Assembly: GCF_902153245.2 (NCBI RefSeq)
Contig: NZ_CABFWF030000008.1
Coordinates: forward strand, 124,001-188,000
Direction: 5' to 3'
Length of the DNA stretch: 64,000 bases
From: Pseudorhizobium endolithicum
Lineage (GTDB): Bacteria; Pseudomonadota; Alphaproteobacteria; Rhizobiales; Rhizobiaceae
Positions within the stretch are counted from its first letter, which is position 1, and each line of letters opens with the position of its first letter. The notes beneath the pieces are model-generated. The model was not told the DNA's origin. It saw nothing but the letters and a program-made list of their open reading frames with translations, and ran no database searches. Shown here in pieces: positions 61,948 to 64,000 of the stretch. The translations under genes and the position numbers were made by a program.

Positions 61948-63033
61948 ATGAACCGGACGCAATCCCATACCTCCCTGTTCGGCTACCTGAAATGGTCGAT
62001 CATCGTCACCATCGCGGGCCTGCTTCTCGGCGGCGTCCTCGGCTGGCAGACCACCGGAACCGTCAGCGGCATGCTGACCGTCTTCTTCATCTGTGCCGTT
62101 CTGGCGGTGCTCGAGATTTCGCTGTCCTTCGACAATGCGATCGTCAACGCCAACAAGCTGAAGGACATGACCCCCGTCTGGCAGCAACGCTTCCTGACCT
62201 GGGGCATCCTGATCGCCGTCTTCGGCATGCGCATCGTCTTCCCGCTGCTGATCGTCGTGATCGCCGCGGGCATCGGCCCGATCGACGCGATCGTGCTGGC
62301 GGCCGCCCAGCCCGACGAATATGCGCGCATCATGCACGACGCCCATCTGCCGATCGCCGCCTTTGGCGGCACGTTCCTGATGATGGTGGGACTCACCTAC
62401 TTCTTCAACCACGAGAAGGAGATCCACTGGGTCGTCATGCTGGAGAAGCACATGTCGCGCTATGCGACGATCAAAGGGGTGGAGATCGCCTTCGTTCTGG
62501 CTCTGATCCTGATCTTCTCGAACATTCTCGATGGGGAGGATTCGACCACGTTCCTGGTATCGGCGATCTATGGCCTGATCACCTTCCTGGCCGTGGAACT
62601 TCTGGGCGGGCTGCTCGACGCCTCCCAGCGGGCCATGTCGGAAGCCGCCAGAGGCGGTCTCGGCGCCTTCATTTATCTGGAGGTTCTGGACGCGAGCTTC
62701 TCGTTCGACGGGGTGATCGGCGCCTTCGCGCTGACGCAGAACCTGTTCATCATCGCCATCGGCCTCGGCATCGGCGCCATGTATGTCCGCTCGATGACGA
62801 TCATGCTGGTGGAGAAGCAGACGCTCACGCACTACCGCTACCTGGAGCATGGCGCCTTCTATGCGATCCTGATCCTGTCGGTCATCATGTACGTGCAGAC
62901 GCTGTACCATATCCCGGAGGTGATCACCGGCCTCGGCGGCGCAAGCCTCATCGGCCTGGCCCTGTGGTCCTCGATCCGGCACAACCGGCAGGCACGGATT
63001 CACGACACGAACCTCGCGCGTGGCGAAATCTGA
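61948..63033 (+). CDS. TerC-superfamily/DUF475 integral membrane protein
   Basis: 361 residues from the ATG at 61948 (GGGAGG 7 bases upstream). About nine membrane segments. The family motif LEISLSFDNAIVNANKLKDM near residue 55-75 and the matching DASFSFDGVIGAFALTQNLFI in the second half both hold acidic residues in membrane helices, as in TerC metal exporters. DUF475 proteins are thought to move a metal ion such as Mn2+ or resist metalloid stress; no direct evidence here. A UUCG-loop terminator follows at 63048. Upstream frames giving a 420-residue form lack an RBS. Confidence 0.88.
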   Translation: MNRTQSHTSLFGYLKWSIIVTIAGLLLGGVLGWQTTGTVSGMLTVFFICAVLAVLEISLSFDNAIVNANKLKDMTPVWQQRFLTWGILIAVFGMRIVFPLLIVVIAAGIGPIDAIVLAAAQPDEYARIMHDAHLPIAAFGGTFLMMVGLTYFFNHEKEIHWVVMLEKHMSRYATIKGVEIAFVLALILIFSNILDGEDSTTFLVSAIYGLITFLAVELLGGLLDASQRAMSEAARGGLGAFIYLEVLDASFSFDGVIGAFALTQNLFIIAIGLGIGAMYVRSMTIMLVEKQTLTHYRYLEHGAFYAILILSVIMYVQTLYHIPEVITGLGGASLIGLALWSSIRHNRQARIHDTNLARGEI

Positions 63034-63047
63034 ACCGGGATCTCTGG

Positions 63048-63071
63048 AAGAAGGGCCTTCGGGCCCTTCTT
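63048..63071 (+). terminator. Terminator of the DUF475 gene (UUCG tetraloop)
   Basis: 10-bp stem AAGAAGGGCC (63048-63057), loop TTCG, GGCCCTTCTT (63062-63071), then TGTCTTCC. It lies 14 bases after the stop codon. Confidence 0.75.
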
Positions 63072-63120
63072 TGTCTTCCGTGAGGCTGCTAGAGATGATC
63101 GCCAGGTCCGGGAGCCGATC

Positions 63121-63888
63121 ATGCGTTTTCCCTTTCGAAAAGCGCCCCGCGCGGCAGCAAGCAACGCTCGTCCTCCCCGCCCGCGGCTGTTCTTCCAGGC
63201 TCGACCGGAGGTTCTCTACGCTATCGGGGATATTCACGGGTGCTACAGGCTCCTGCGTCGGATGGAAGAATTCGTCATCGCCGACGCCGCTGGCATACGC
63301 GGAGAGAAATGGATCGTTCTGCTGGGGGACTACATCGACAGGGGACCCGAGAGCGCTCAGGTTCTGGAGCATCTCACCTCCGTGACGCCCCAGGGATTCC
63401 GCCGTTTCTGTCTCGCAGGCAATCACGAGGACATGCTGCTCTCCTTCCTCGATCACCCATCCGTGGATCATCGCTGGCTGGCCCTTGGCGGACGTGAAAC
63501 CTTGCGCTCCTACGGGATTTCGCTTCCAGGGCCGACCGCGACTATGGCGGAAGCGTTGTCGGGAGTTCCAAACAGGCACACAGAATTTGTCAGGACCGCC
63601 CCCGTCCTGCTATCCGTCCCAGGCTTCGTTTTCGTGCATGGCGGAACCCGGCCCGATCTGCCTCTTCATCTACAGTCCGATCAAGACCTGATGTGGCGCC
63701 GGCCGGATCCGGACGCGGACCCGGAAGTATCCGACTACGTGACGGTCCATGGCCATACTCCGGCATCAAGGGTCGAGGTCACCCGTACTCGCATCAACCT
63801 CGACACTGGAGCCTTTGTGAGCGGCAGGCTGTCATGTTTGCGGTTGATGCGCGGCGGCCGGGTTTCCGTTACGACGCTGCAATTGTAG
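63121..63888 (+). CDS. Serine/threonine-protein-phosphatase-like metallophosphatase
   Basis: 255 residues. PPP-family metal-binding blocks in order: GDIHGCYRLL (about 37), GDYIDRGPES (about 69), AGNHEDM (about 101) and late HGHTPA (about 220), with HGGTRPDL between. It resembles lambda/PrpA-type bacterial phosphatases that use two metal ions. ATG at 63121 after GGGAG. It starts 49 bases after the DUF475 terminator. Its stop lies 3 bases before the converging partial gene. Substrate (phosphoprotein, Ap4A or other) cannot be told. Confidence 0.9.
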   Translation: MRFPFRKAPRAAASNARPPRPRLFFQARPEVLYAIGDIHGCYRLLRRMEEFVIADAAGIRGEKWIVLLGDYIDRGPESAQVLEHLTSVTPQGFRRFCLAGNHEDMLLSFLDHPSVDHRWLALGGRETLRSYGISLPGPTATMAEALSGVPNRHTEFVRTAPVLLSVPGFVFVHGGTRPDLPLHLQSDQDLMWRRPDPDADPEVSDYVTVHGHTPASRVEVTRTRINLDTGAFVSGRLSCLRLMRGGRVSVTTLQL

Positions 63889-63891
63889 CCG

Positions 63892-64000
63892 TCAGGCGAG
63901 CTTCTCCAGGTAGGGGAGATCGTCCGGGTGAACCTCGCGCGTCACCCGGTTGAAGCGGTCGATGGCCCTGTCGCGGGATATCTGCAGATGCCGGCGGAGG
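63892..64000 (-). CDS. C-terminal fragment of an unrecognised gene cut by the right edge
   Basis: Minus-strand open frame entering from the right edge and ending in TGA at 63894-63892. 35 codons are visible, reading RDRAIDRFNRVTREVHPDDL and ending YLEKLA. Codon use fits the region and the stop sits 3 bases from the phosphatase stop, a typical convergent pair. Too short for identification. Confidence 0.5.
   Translation of the reverse strand, partial: LRRHLQISRDRAIDRFNRVTREVHPDDLPYLEKLA

Noticed and set aside
61831..63579. 582-residue minus-strand ORF
   Set aside because: Antisense to the DUF475 gene and the phosphatase; Asp/Gln/Arg-rich shadow.
1..64000. Prophage, IS element, CRISPR array, tRNA or attachment site
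   Set aside because: No transposase, integrase, phage-like genes, spaced identical repeats or cloverleaf sequences were found in gaps between genes.

Overview
The window is GC-rich alphaproteobacterial chromosome, most likely from the Rhizobiaceae (Sinorhizobium/Rhizobium/Shinella-like). The evidence is the gene order irr–fabA–fabB–fabI followed by pnp–rpsO–truB–rbfA, a NrnC-type nanoRNase, rhizobial CTTGNC-N17-CTATAT promoters, a RIME-like mosaic repeat, an anti-Shine-Dalgarno small RNA, and many ABC, TRAP and tripartite tricarboxylate uptake systems. Nothing looks like a prophage, IS element or CRISPR array, and I saw no tRNA or rRNA gene. All calls come from reading the sequence; no database search was run.

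Layout. 1–3453 (minus): two unrecognised proteins, the first running off the left edge, then nrnC. 3590–3748: a small RNA with three C/U-rich hairpin loops and its promoter. 3869–5137: an alpha/beta-hydrolase lipoprotein. 5147–15467: two divergent operons for amino-sugar (probably MurNAc/GlcNAc) uptake and catabolism. The left arm is murQ, a sugar-binding protein, two permeases, a Gfo/Idh oxidoreductase and an ATPase. The right arm is a BadF-type kinase, a GntR regulator, a SIS-type deaminase and nagA. 15455–21867: a TctDE-like two-component pair, a periplasmic binding protein and the tctCBA transporter, with an 11-bp-period direct repeat upstream of tctC. 21930–23388: a MarR-type regulator and glutaminase.

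23558–38402: a CoA-dependent aromatic cluster that fits aerobic 2-aminobenzoate (anthranilate) degradation. A fused flavin monooxygenase/reductase is followed by an SDR, an enoyl-CoA hydratase, an acyl-CoA dehydrogenase, a Rid-family protein and a hydratase/3-hydroxyacyl-CoA dehydrogenase fusion. These face a branched-chain-type ABC transporter operon headed by a benzoate/2-aminobenzoate-CoA ligase. A kynurenine-formamidase-like hydrolase is divergent from the ligase. A motif at the monooxygenase promoter recurs between ligase and formamidase, suggesting one regulon.

38419–46608: an L,D-transpeptidase, a winged-helix regulator, a TRAP transporter and a divergent 1204-residue oxoprolinase/hydantoinase. 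46753–52868: catalase, a zinc-finger mini-protein, a flavoprotein, several membrane or envelope proteins and a TRIC-type channel. 52874–61568: irr divergent from fabA-fabB-fabI, an RsmC-like methyltransferase, and pnp-rpsO-truB-rbfA. 61948–64000: a TerC/DUF475 membrane protein, a metallophosphatase and the tail of an unrecognised gene.

The window is mostly recognisable metabolism and housekeeping. The strongest candidates for something less described are the anti-SD small RNA, the ABC-fed MurNAc catabolic regulon with its unusual T-tract operators, the shared operator of the anthranilate cluster with its degenerate Rid protein and clipped dehydrogenase, and the tricarboxylate sensory locus with an extra binding protein.
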